Origin: Smittium culicis
Taxonomy: Eukaryota; Kickxellomycota; Harpellomycetes; Harpellales; Legeriomycetaceae
Assembly: GCA_001970855.1 (NCBI GenBank)
Contig: LSSN01001008.1
Span: forward strand, 1-19,016
Direction of reading: 5' to 3'
DNA length: 19,016 bases
The stretch's first letter is position 1, and every line of letters begins with the position of its first letter. Below are positions 9,602 to 18,414 of the stretch, piece by piece. A program made the position numbers and the translations under genes. The notes beneath the pieces are model-generated. The model made no database searches. It had not been told where the DNA came from and saw only the letters and a list, made by a program, of their open reading frames with translations.

Positions 9602-9789
9602 TCTTTTCCTTCCCAACACTCCATTAAATAGTAATTTATTGGTTCATTTATGATTTAAAAGTAAGTTAATTATTTGCATCTATATTTAAATATTCCAATA
9701 AATAATTGATCACCCGAATTAATAAATTTTTATATATTATAATTTACTATATTTGGTTGATCAAAAATAATCTACTGATCGTGTAAGGG
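9602..9789 (-). mobile_element. TTAA-target MITE, copy E (inverted, diverged)
   Basis: This 188-bp copy is in the same orientation as copy D. It starts TCTTTTCCTTCCCAACACTC and ends AATCTACTGATCGTGTAAGGG. It is flanked by TTAT on both sides (9598-9601 and 9790-9793), which looks like a duplicated TTAA-type target. The interior keeps TTATTGGTTCATTTATGATT and ATATTTGGTTGATCAAAAAT. Confidence 0.65.
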
Positions 9790-9984
9790 TTATATACTTC
9801 TAATTGGAAAAATAGTCGATATCGAATAATATACCTTAAATATTATTATTTTGAGATTCTTTGCTTTTTTTATAACTGTTTTTTTACAATTTTTGGTACT
9901 TTATCTAATTCAACTCAGCCCCTCGTGCCACAAGACAAATTCAATATTGTATGACCTAATATTACGAGTATTATGTTATTTTAA

Positions 9985-10175
9985 ACCTTTCAGGAGCGGT
10001 TGGCCTTTTTTTGAGCTAGCAAAACTATCCAACCAAACGACAACTGAAAAATAAATATTTTATTTTAATAATTCACTTGCTATTAATTCCAAGGGGTCCA
10101 ATAATTGATGATTTATAGTATATTTATCCAATTATGACTTTTAATCAAACTAAAGATTGTTGGCGTCGGAAAGGG
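9985..10175 (+). mobile_element. TTAA-target MITE, copy F (perfect TTAA flanks)
   Basis: This 191-bp copy starts ACCTTTCAGGAGCGGTTGG and ends GTTGGCGTCGGAAAGGG. It is flanked by an exact TTAA on both sides (9981-9984 and 10176-10179). The interior is the most diverged of the six, but the ends and flanks are the clearest evidence for a TTAA target. The 67-codon frame at 9851-10054 overlaps it and is not a gene. Confidence 0.65.
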
Positions 10176-10179
10176 TTAA

Positions 10180-11499
10180 TACTATTTTTGTGCTCTTTAA
10201 GGCTTTATAGAGAATCTATTTTTAAGCATAATCAAATATTTGCAGATTACACAAGATAAAAGCTACATCAATCAGTTTGAGGGTAGCAGGGAATTTATTA
10301 GTTTATAAAAAACGGAGCAAAATGTAGTTTTTTTTTTGCTAATTTTATAAAAACTGCTCAAAAATGAAAATATTTTTTATTAAAGCGAATAGGTCTATAG
10401 AAACTCTGATTCGCTTTGTAAATTTCTTCATAGATTTAAATTTTTTTTTACATCCTACAATATTATCGATTTCTTGTTCATTATATATAATTTTATCTTC
10501 CTTGCAAATTGAAACTAGATAAAATAAAAATAAAAAATATTAGTGGCACATTATGAACAACAGCATTTGTGCGACGCCTAAATATAAATTTAATTAAAAT
10601 CATGCTCAGATAAAAAAAAAGTAAAAAACTAAATCCCTAAAACTGGACTAGGTTTATTTTTTTAAGTTTTTGCACAAATATTTTTTTTCCTAATATAAAG
10701 ATTTAGTTATCATTTATACAATCTATTTTTAATTTAGCGTTGATTTTTTTAGTCATTTAAGCCTAGAACCTTTTTTATTTCATTATGTAAATTAAAGTTT
10801 ATAGTGTTTCACTTTTAGGCGTGTTATCTTTTCCAGAAGAATATTTTAATACTGCGTTGAATTACCTAGAGTCTTTTTTTAAGTTTGGTATTCTAGTGTC
10901 GTATAATAATTTACAAGAGTAACTTATCATACTAAAATAACAGTTTTATAATTTGCAAAATATTAGGCCAGTAAAAAGGATTGATTAAGTTTTATCGGGT
11001 TTTTATACGGTAACATAAGTTTTACCATCAAAATTGATATTATAATTTTCAGAGCACCAAAATTTTGGATTTAGTTTTTATTTTATTTTATCTTATTTTA
11101 TTTTATTAGTATTGTTATGAAAACTTTAAAGGGGTACGATCCGAACAAGAGATGAATCCTCCTCAATAAATTTATAAAAATAAAAGTTTAAAGGTGTCAA
11201 ATATTTGAATTAATAAATTTCGGGCAGTCTAGATGTATAATAACAATTGATGCGGTAGTCAGAATTTGTCAGTATAGAAAACAAATCGCAGCACTTATAA
11301 TTTTTATTACTTTATTATATTTTTGATATTTGTTAATTTTTAGTACCTATAATATCTATTTCTTTTTAATCGCAGAATTTTATTAGTGTGATAACTAATA
11401 TAAATTATACCATTAAATAATTATAAAAATAGTAAAGTTAGTGCAAGAAATAAAAAAACCCTGATATTTTGGATAAATTAATTACTCTACCAATTTACT
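10180..11499. other. AT-rich intergenic DNA with a TTTTA microsatellite
   Basis: No supported gene. A run of TTTTA/TTTTATC units lies at 11075-11108. Around 11130-11160 the minus strand reads EEDSSLVRIVPL, but too briefly to assign. Otherwise only A/T-rich sequence is seen. Confidence 0.5.
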
Positions 11500-11670
11500 G
11501 GTTGCGATCCTAAGGGAAAATGTGATCAATTTACCGACCGAAAGATCTACACATACATTGCTTCAAGTAAGCTGGATGACCGTAGTTTCAATTATTCATA
11601 CTATTAAGCTCTCTCTAAAAAAATCGAATTCGGTAATATTATTGAGCTTCTGATTAGAGCCTACATCTAA
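11500..11670 (+). pseudogene. Retrotransposon Gag capsid-like relic
   Basis: Frame 1 reads GCDPKGKCDQFTDRKIYTYI and continues ASSKLDDRSFNYSYY, a TAA, then ALSKKIEFGNIIELLIRAYI before stops. The order F-[ST]-D-x-x-[RK]-x-x-x-I, an L, an aromatic pair and then KIxFGxxIxxL recalls Gag capsid regions of Ty3-type elements. It resembles the FSDERFKFICLMTNL stretch of the minus-strand Gag relic near 15320. Downstream to ~11820 the same frame stays coding-like with several stops. No start codon, LTR or zinc knuckle can be tied to it with confidence. Confidence 0.4.
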
Positions 11671-11820
11671 TAGGATTAATAAAAAATACGCTCCTACGAA
11701 AACGTGTTAATTATTGAACTGGTTCTATTTTAATCTGCTGCCAAGCAGCGGAGATCTGTACTACTGTCGAATGATGGACTTGTGCGCACTGTTTATCACA
11801 AACTGTGCTATGGTACGTAT

Positions 11821-12636
11821 TAACTAAATAATCGGCTTGGTATTAAACTATTTCTTGTCAAATAGAAAGGATGTGCAGTAAATTATAGTTTGAATTTTGT
11901 GGGTATAGAAACCTAAAAATAATTCACATTCAATTTTGCTAGTTACTTTTAATTAGTCTAAAAACTAACCTACTAAAATAATAAATAACTAAAAAAATTA
12001 AATGGGCAATCTAAACATATTATATTGCGCTTGAAATTCAATTATAGAAATGTACAATATTGAATTATTTTTTAGTTTTTTCTTTTTATGTTTAGTATAT
12101 TTCATGTTTCACACTCTAAAATATGCATTTCCTTTTTTTTTTTGGCTTAAAATTAGCTTTAATTCTTGAAAACTTATGAGATTATTACGAAGAGCGGGAA
12201 AACTTTTTATAGACTTTCTTAACCGTCGTCTGTACTTTCATTTATTATATCAATAGAAAATATATTGAATAATACATTAGAGCACCCCAAAAAACTTTAT
12301 ATAGCTCACAAAAGTAAATACAGTATCAGTGAAACTTATTTTAGACCTTTAAAAGAATTTTTCAAATGTTATATTTAAAGATAAAGATATTTAATATAAA
12401 TTACATGAAAATCATATGAAAAGAATAATAACGTCTTCCTGATAATCACCTTTTAGTCATTTCATTTTCTTTAATCTTATTTTTAAATAAATTTTTTGTT
12501 TCGCTTATTGTTCAATATTAATAATTCGATTTTTACTGTCTACAAAAATCAAAAAAAAATTAAGGTCTAAAAATTTGCTCTTGCAATAAAGAGTTTTAGA
12601 AAAATTACTTGATTATTAATTAAAAATGCAAATTCA
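11821..12636. other. AT-rich intergenic DNA
   Basis: I see no gene, no copy of the element families described here and no tandem repeat. Composition is strongly A/T with many homopolymer runs. Confidence 0.5.
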
Positions 12637-12765
12637 ATGGATCCACTGTAAATCATGTAAATAAGCCCTAGCACTAAAAAATAAAATTGAAAGCAACTTA
12701 GCTCAACTTTTACAATTATTAAACGATCACTTTTTCATTCAATGGAAAAGTAAGTCGTTAAAACT
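12637..12765 (+). mobile_element. Diverged partial LTR-like copy
   Basis: This stretch matches the LTR-like segment at 16456-16771 in the same orientation. TGGATCCACTGTAAA corresponds to TGACCACAGTAAA, CAACTTTTACAATTA to CAACGTTTTACAATTA, and TTAAACGATCACTTTTTCAT to TTAAACGACTGACTTCCCAT. It then continues GGAAAAGTAAGTCGTTAAA against GGAAAAGAAAGTCGTTTAA. The TATA-bearing ~25 bases between the second and third blocks are missing, and the outer ends could not be traced. Confidence 0.5.
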
Positions 12766-13815
12766 TTTTCTTATCTACTTCTTAATTTTAGTACTAATCA
12801 TTTATATAGTCATTAGTTTTAGTTTCAAATATTTCATAGAGTAAATCGTCGACAGAGAGAAAAGAACTCGTAAATCGAAGTTTTAAAATAAGATTGAGAT
12901 GTAAAGACAGTATTATTCAAGTTGATTGAATTAAAAAAGATAATTAATAGAATATAAAGATAAAAAAGAGATCCAGATTTATCGTCTATTATTTAATAGA
13001 ACTCAACATACGCACAAAGAGAAAAAAAATAGTAGGTCTATTGGGCGAATCGAAATCTAAGAAAATTCATCAAAGAAAACTGAACAATTTCAGAAACTGT
13101 TATTGAAATTAAGTATTCGCTGTGATTATAAAAGAAAACGTAATAACATTTGAATGATATTTAGAATTAGAATAGGGCATATAAACCAGGTGCGAAGAAG
13201 GGGTTAGCTCGCTCTCGAATTTTATTATAACAATTTTTATAGTTAGTTTTTTCTTTTATAAATAAATTGAACTTTAAGTTTAAATAAAAAAAATAAATAG
13301 CATCGAAAACAGAGTAAAAAGTATACAGAAAACTTAAAACTCACAAATTCTCAAAGCTAAAAATTTGATTTAAACTCATACCATTTTTTGCATTATAACC
13401 TTTAAAACATAAATTCTTGGAACAAGATTCACAATTAAAACATAAATAAGCAAATCTATTCTTTTCCTCTCTCAACTTTAATAAACATTAGCTAAGCCAT
13501 AAAAGCACGCTTTAAAAACTCCAGTATATATATTTCTTATATACTACTTCAAATACTTATTCGAAAATAAAGGTAGTGGTACGTTTAATACTACCACAAA
13601 TATTAGTATCTTTAAATAAAAATCGACTTTAATTCCTATATTATCACTCTTGATATATTTCATTGACTTTTCTTACGGTGGAAAATTTTAAAACTACGGC
13701 TTAATCTCCAGCTGATAAAATTAACTACAAGTTAAAATTTTTTATTTTTATCATATTATTTTTTTTAGGTCATCCGAACCTAATTCTAAACTTAATTCAC
13801 ATTAGACTCGTAGTA
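12766..13815. other. AT-rich DNA with weak coding-like scraps
   Basis: No supported gene. Two short plus-strand stretches look protein-like: NRNLRKFIKEN followed by TISETVIEIKYSL near 13050-13120, and RAYKPGAKKGLARSRILL near 13175-13230. They may be further retroelement debris, but they are too short and broken to call. Confidence 0.35.
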
Positions 13816-14380
13816 TTAATGGTTAGCCTCTCGTGGGATCCCGAGAACTTTGTCCCCAGATAAATAATTCTTTGATACATAACAAAGATCGACTAAAATT
13901 TGAATCGCTGGGGCAGATTCAAATCTCATACTGAGGTACTTTTTTTTCCCGATTTTTATTATAGCTTTGTGTTTCTTCATCCAACCTTTTCCAAAAATAA
14001 GCGAATCTCTATCGATATCCATTACGAGGAGTTCATGATTAAACTTGAAGTTTGAAATTGAGATGGGAACTCAATTTATTTTCCCTAAAGCGATATTAAG
14101 CTTCCGTCTGCAGATAAAATTGCTTCTTCTGATTTGTAATCTGGGTCTAGTCAAAGTTTTTTCTTAGGCTCTTCTGAAATTAAGCTTCATCTAGACCCAG
14201 TGTCTATTACCGCTCTACAAAATTTTTCATATATAATTACTAGCGATTTACAAATTTTCACGAGTTTTTGTTCCATACAAAATTATTATTTATTTTCTTC
14301 AGCTTTCCTGCATATTTTGATCAGCTCGGCTCGTATTTTTGGGGGTTCTTGTAAAAATTGTGCAATCGAGATATATATTT
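13816..14380 (-). pseudogene. Ty3-type retropepsin (Pol protease) relic
   Basis: Read leftward, this is an aspartic protease domain of an LTR retrotransposon. First comes a pre-protease helix, ISIAQFLQEPPKIRAEL with LIKICRK (14378-14293), then two stops. Next is the active site AVIDTGSR with the catalytic DTGS at 14204-14193, a TGA, SLISEEPKKKL, LDPDY and the flap-side SADGS. A frameshift near 14070-14090 moves to VPISISNFKFNHELLVMDID and DSLIFGKGWMKKHKAIIKIG, which fits the C-terminal ILG-x-x-W-x-x-K-[HY]-K-[AT]-I signature, ending at TAA 13818-13816. At least four stops and one frameshift show decay. Reverse transcriptase is not recognisable beyond 13816. It continues the Gag relic to its right. 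Confidence 0.8.
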
Positions 14381-14539
14381 TTTTTCTTAAAGTATTTTTT
14401 TAACATAGAATTTTTTTTATCCTTGGATATCTTAACTCCAGTTTTATAGCGGCTTCTAAAATTTAAAATTTGTTTTGAAGGTACAAGATAAACAATTTAA
14501 ATTTTTTTATTTTATTTTATTTTATGACTTTAATTCATT

Positions 14540-15455
14540 TTCATGTTTCTGTGATTTGATTGGGCTAAAAAATTTACATTTTTTAAATTTCAATTTGATT
14601 GGGTCTATTTTAACGGATTTATTTTTATCACTTCTTTGATTTTCCAAAATCTTTCTCTTTTTTCTATAGAATACAAACGAGTCCATCAAGAATCAGCTTC
14701 CTCTCTTGTTTTTTCGTCATCGTCATCGTCATCGTCATTCTCATTCTCATTCTCATTCTCATTCTCATTCTCATTCTCATTCTCAAACGACTCAAATTCG
14801 AATTCTCAATTATCACTCAACCTTTCAACCTGGATGAATTGTAGAATTTGGTGGATTTATTATTAAATTTTGATTGAATCAAAATTTAGTCTTGTTCCGG
14901 CGCGCGATGTTGCGCTGATTTCCGATGAGTCCGACATACTATAGTAAAAACAGGCTACTTTTTTCTTAACTCAAATATTTCATATTCAAAATTTTAAATA
15001 TCTTTTCTAATTTCTGGTGCTGCTGGGTAGATCGTTTCTTTTACTATTTTCTGCAAGTTTATTCAAAAAATTTCAAATTTAGCGTTCAAAATTTCTTTAA
15101 AGTTTGAATCACTTACAGCTTCTTTCAAATCTTTCATTCTATTAATCTGAAATTTTGCACTTTTTTTGTTAATATTATATTCAAATTTGTTACTATTTTC
15201 AAGTTTCTTTTCGTCTATTTCAGGATTTACAGCTTTATTATACTCTTTAACCTTATATTTTATTATTATACTTTAGAATTTAAGTTTAAGATTTGTCATT
15301 AAGCATATAAATTTAAATCTTTCGTCACTAAATTTCGACTTTTCAAACAATCTAGCCATTTTTGTTACGACAGTTTTCACTTATTCATCATAACTCTGGC
15401 GTACAGTCTAAAGATATTTCCACTCCTTGAATTCAGTAGCATAACCGTAAAAATT
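14540..15455 (-). pseudogene. Ty3-type Gag relic with acidic Glu-Asn/Asp repeat
   Basis: Leftward from 15455 one frame is coding-like with scattered stops: FYGYATEFKEWKYL, SYDE, VKTVVTKMARLFEK, FSDERFKFICLMTNL (~15330-15285), then KVKEYNKAVNPEIDEKK and MKDLKEAVSDSNFKEIL (~15140-15090). This looks like a Gag capsid. It is followed by a short frame from ATG 14937 (MSDSSEISATSRAGTRLNF, stop at 14865-14863) and then EFEFESF, a Glu-Asn repeat, seven Asp and EKTREEADS, encoded by the hexamer array at 14714-14784. Further coding-like sequence (WTRLYSIEKRERFWKIK) runs to ~14540. With the protease relic this makes a gag-pro remnant of about 1.6 kb. No zinc knuckle was found. Confidence 0.65.
14714..14784 (-). 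repeat. Hexanucleotide microsatellite coding for (Glu-Asn)n and Asp7
   Basis: On the plus strand about four TCGTCA-type units pass into about eight TCATTC units. On the minus strand, in the Gag frame, these read as repeated GAG-AAT (Glu-Asn) and then alternating GAT/GAC (Asp). The array keeps the frame, so it arose as, or was tolerated as, an acidic tract in the Gag protein. The plus-strand ORF over it (Ser/Phe repeats) is a shadow. Confidence 0.75.
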
Positions 15456-16455
15456 TTAAATGAAGATCTATTCCAAATTTTCTCACCATAGGATTTTATG
15501 TTTAAAATCAAAAAAACTAAAAATATTTCCTCGTGGTACAATCAAATTAAATAATTTTTGCCCAATTTTTTTTTTTTTGCATTGCATATATTTCATAACT
15601 ACGTAGTCAAAATTCAGGTTTTAATTTATCATTTTAACAGTATTTCTCTAGCTCTTTGAGACTTATACGATGTGTTTTAGCGTGAAATTACATATTATTT
15701 TACATAATTGATCAGGTCTATGTGGGGGCGCCAAAATTTCATATTTTAATTACGAAGTAGACTTTTTAATTAAATTTCTTTATTATTTTTTATTTAATAT
15801 GGATCAAGGTTTAGAGATATATTCAGTTTTTTTGGTAACAATTCCAATTTTTAATTTTTTTTCTCTTTATTTTTCTAAAATTTTTCTCTTAACATCTTTT
15901 ATACTAAACATATAATCTATTAAATATAGAAAATATAAATAAATCAATAGTAATTTAAAATCAAATACTAAATTGGTAATATAGATATTTCATGATTTTT
16001 AGAGTAGTATAGGCTTCTATACTTGGCATATAATTTGACTAAAAACTTTGCGAGAAACTTGGCATATAATCTTTACGTTAAGCCATGGAAAACCCCGGTG
16101 GGAAAAACCTTAGACCAACTAAAAAAATTAATTCGACAGAATAAGTCGTCGAGGTTAATTTAAAATATAATTTTCTATTTATTATTATACCTAAAAATAG
16201 AAAGTGAGCCCTTTCGAATTCCATATTTAATACACTTAAATATGAAAAAAGAAATATAAAAGTTGTAAAAATTAGTTTAAGGAAATTTTATTATTTAAAT
16301 GCTTGGATATGTAAAAAAAATGTGGGAGGAAATTAGCTAATTTACTAATTGAAGTTACTTAGTATGATTTTATACAATAATTATATTCTTAAATCAGCCT
16401 CGTGTAGTGTTCCTTTGCGAAAAATATCCGAAAATAGCTAAGCAGTAGAGCAGAA
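15456..16455. other. Non-coding stretch with small hairpin and direct repeats
   Basis: No gene is supported. It holds a perfect hairpin AGTATAG-GCTT-CTATACT (16006-16023), a 14-bp direct repeat ACTTGGCATATAAT (16021-16034 and 16057-16070), and a GC-richer island at 16080-16112 with GGAAAACCCCGGTGGGAAAA. If the minus-strand Gag relic had a leader, it would lie here. Confidence 0.5.
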
Positions 16456-16771
16456 TGTAAGAATCCATTCTTACAGCCCCATTGTCTATAAACAATCTCA
16501 GGCTGCACAGGGGCCATTGTGTTCAACAATGACCACAGTAAACCTTACGTCATAAACACCAACGTTTTACAATTACAGTATATATATCATTCACTTCCAA
16601 AGATACTTAAACGACTGACTTCCCATCTCAGGGAAAAGAAAGTCGTTTAATCTACTATAAATTCCATTATTTTATTATTTTATTAGTTTATTAGTTCCTT
16701 ATTTCCACATTTCCCCTTTTGTATTAGCTTAATAAATATATTAATCTTCAGTTCTAGTTCCACATTTTACA
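16456..16771 (+). mobile_element. Probable LTR (316 bp), hairpin-rich
   Basis: The segment begins TGTAAG and ends TTACA, giving 5-bp inverted ends TGTAA/TTACA with TG..CA termini. It is flanked by CAGAA (16451-16455) and CAAAA (16772-16776), a 4-of-5 match that could be a target duplication. A TATA-like run at 16579-16587 and an AATAAA at 16731-16736 are in the right order for promoter and polyadenylation signals on the plus strand. A diverged relative lies at 12637. No canonical TGG primer-binding site follows the end. The right end is therefore uncertain, and the segment could extend towards ~17000. It may be the 5' LTR of the gag-pro relic from 17373, or a solo LTR. Confidence 0.5.
16607..16650 (+). 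repeat. Perfect 10-bp stem-loop inside the LTR
   Basis: TTAAACGACT (16607-16616) pairs perfectly with AGTCGTTTAA (16641-16650), and TCCC/GGGA adds an inner stem. It lies ~20 bases downstream of the TATA-like run, so it would be in the 5' leader of a plus-strand transcript. The same structure is largely kept in the diverged copy at 12719-12765. Confidence 0.7.
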
Positions 16772-17372
16772 CAAAATATGTATCTATTAGAAATATCTAG
16801 ACCCCTGTTTCAAATTTTTACTTATATAAAATATGTAGTGCCTATATCCAATAAAAGTTCCTCATTAACTGTAAATAGTTAATCACATTTTTCCTTTTAT
16901 GGTTTTGGCGATTAACTATTGATTGACATTGATGGAACTTTTTACTATATCATAATTTTAATTATTTTTAAAGACTATTTTCAATATAAAATATCAATAA
17001 TTTATATCGCGGAACTAACAAAAAGTGAATCAGGTTTTAATTTTGTAAAAATATTTTCCAAATAAAATTAACCTGAATCAATTAAATCTAAATATAATAA
17101 TCAACTAATATTATAATTTAAATCAGAGCCTGATAAAAACTAATACATAAAATTCTTACAAAATATAAAAAAAACCTCTAGAGCCAAAAAAAATTTACTG
17201 GGAAAACAGATAAAGATGCTGAGCGCTAGGTCAAAAGGTATGACTGTTTTAGGATTGCTTGTAGCTGGATAGACTCTCATGCTATCGATTTTATCGTTTT
17301 TTTTTCCTAGATTTTAAGACCCTTATATGGAATTAAAGAAACTGAAGCTCTATTAGTAACACAGAAATAATT
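16772..17372. other. Leader region between LTR and Gag relic
   Basis: No gene is seen. At ~17003 TATATCGCGGAACTAAC is GC-richer than its surroundings and vaguely recalls the TGGTATCnnnG type of primer-binding region, but the TGG is missing. Confidence 0.4.
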
Positions 17373-18410
17373 ATGGAAAAATCCATAAAAACTTTTAAAG
17401 ACGATAAAATTGAAAATTCTGCGTCAAAAAAATCGATTAATTACTTATCTGATAATAGTGACACTATTGAGACAACTGGAGGTCTATTTAGATTTTTTAA
17501 GAAAGAAAAAAAACCATAAAACACCAAGGAATTCGGATTTTTAATTATATAAATTAACCCCAAACTAAAAAAGAAAAGTATTTTCGGCGAATTTTTTGAC
17601 GTATGATTAAATCATGGATCTATTAGTTATTGAAAAAGAATAAGTAAAGGGAATTTTATTTAATAAAAGCCCAAAATTCAAAGCTAATGAAAGAGAGTTA
17701 GATTCAAAAGAATTCCTAAAATGTTAGTTATTTATACTAAAATAAAATAAACTATAAAAAGATGTAAATAAAACAATCATACATTTTGAAATGACGTACA
17801 GCCATTTCAGCCAGTATATTAACTGCTTCCAATTAGAGCTTGTAATAATTATCGAAAAAAGCTCAAAAAATATCATTGAATTTATGGTTATCCCCACGTC
17901 TGATTGATACAAACATTATGTATCTTTAGAGACTTGTAATTATCCTATAAATAACATTAAGATTAACCAATCGTAAAATTATAAACGAAAGATTAGAAAA
18001 AATCGTTAATGATACTCCAAATATAGATAAAATAGTTTAAAATATGATTAGAGAATTGGACAATATGGAAAAACGTATATCAAGTTTTGAAGATCTAGGA
18101 TTAAATTTGATAAATAAGTTGGCGCTCTTAAAGAACTTCCAATGAATACTAATAAAGATAAATAAAACCAATTATACCATCTGTAATCTTTCAGAGCACC
18201 ATTCAGATCCATGCTTTCACAGAAAAAACCGATAAAAAGAACCAAATATAAAGTCTTCTGATACTCAGGTTTTCAAAGATACCAAATATCAAGTTATAAA
18301 CCACATGAAAATATTCAAGGGAAATAATCCTGAATTGGACCTATTCATGACTGAAAAAAGCTCTAATACTGAAACTTATATGAAAAGCCTAAAAAAATCA
18401 GAATTTTAAA
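17373..18410 (+). pseudogene. Ty3-type Gag relic with degenerate zinc knuckle
   Basis: The likely start is ATG 17373 (MEKSIKTFKDDKIENSASKK), open for 48 residues to TAA at 17517-17519. Beyond it, coding-like stretches shift between frames: NPKLKKKSIFGEFFDV; FNKSPKFKANERELDSKEFL; NDVQPFQPVY, LLPIRACNNYRKKLKKYH; then a long run in frame 2 with few stops from ~17917 to ~18407, including INERLEKIVNDTPNID and MIRELDNMEKRISSFEDLGL. Near 18160-18225 this frame reads YTICNLSEHHSDPCFHRKNR, which fits a CX2CX4HX4C zinc knuckle with the first Cys changed to Tyr. Stops and frameshifts make it non-functional. Gag packages the element RNA. Confidence 0.7.
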
Positions 18411-18414
18411 CCTA

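Noticed and set aside
14142..14200. Inverted repeat CTGGGTCTAG / CTAGACCCAG, ~50 bases apart.
   Set aside because: Both arms lie inside the protease relic and encode TGSR of the active site and LDPD of the following segment, so the match is most likely chance.
14636..14866. Plus-strand ORF with a long Ser-Phe repeat.
   Set aside because: It is the antisense reading of the hexamer array. The minus-strand reading fits the Gag relic, and the plus-strand reading has no other support.
16435..16456. TAGCTAAGCAGTAGAGC resembles the D arm and A box of a tRNA gene just before the LTR-like segment.
   Set aside because: No acceptor stem or convincing B box (GGTTCGAnTCC) can be placed at the right distance, and the following hairpins do not fold as a cloverleaf. 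It could be a tRNA-derived scrap, but a tRNA or SINE call is not supported.
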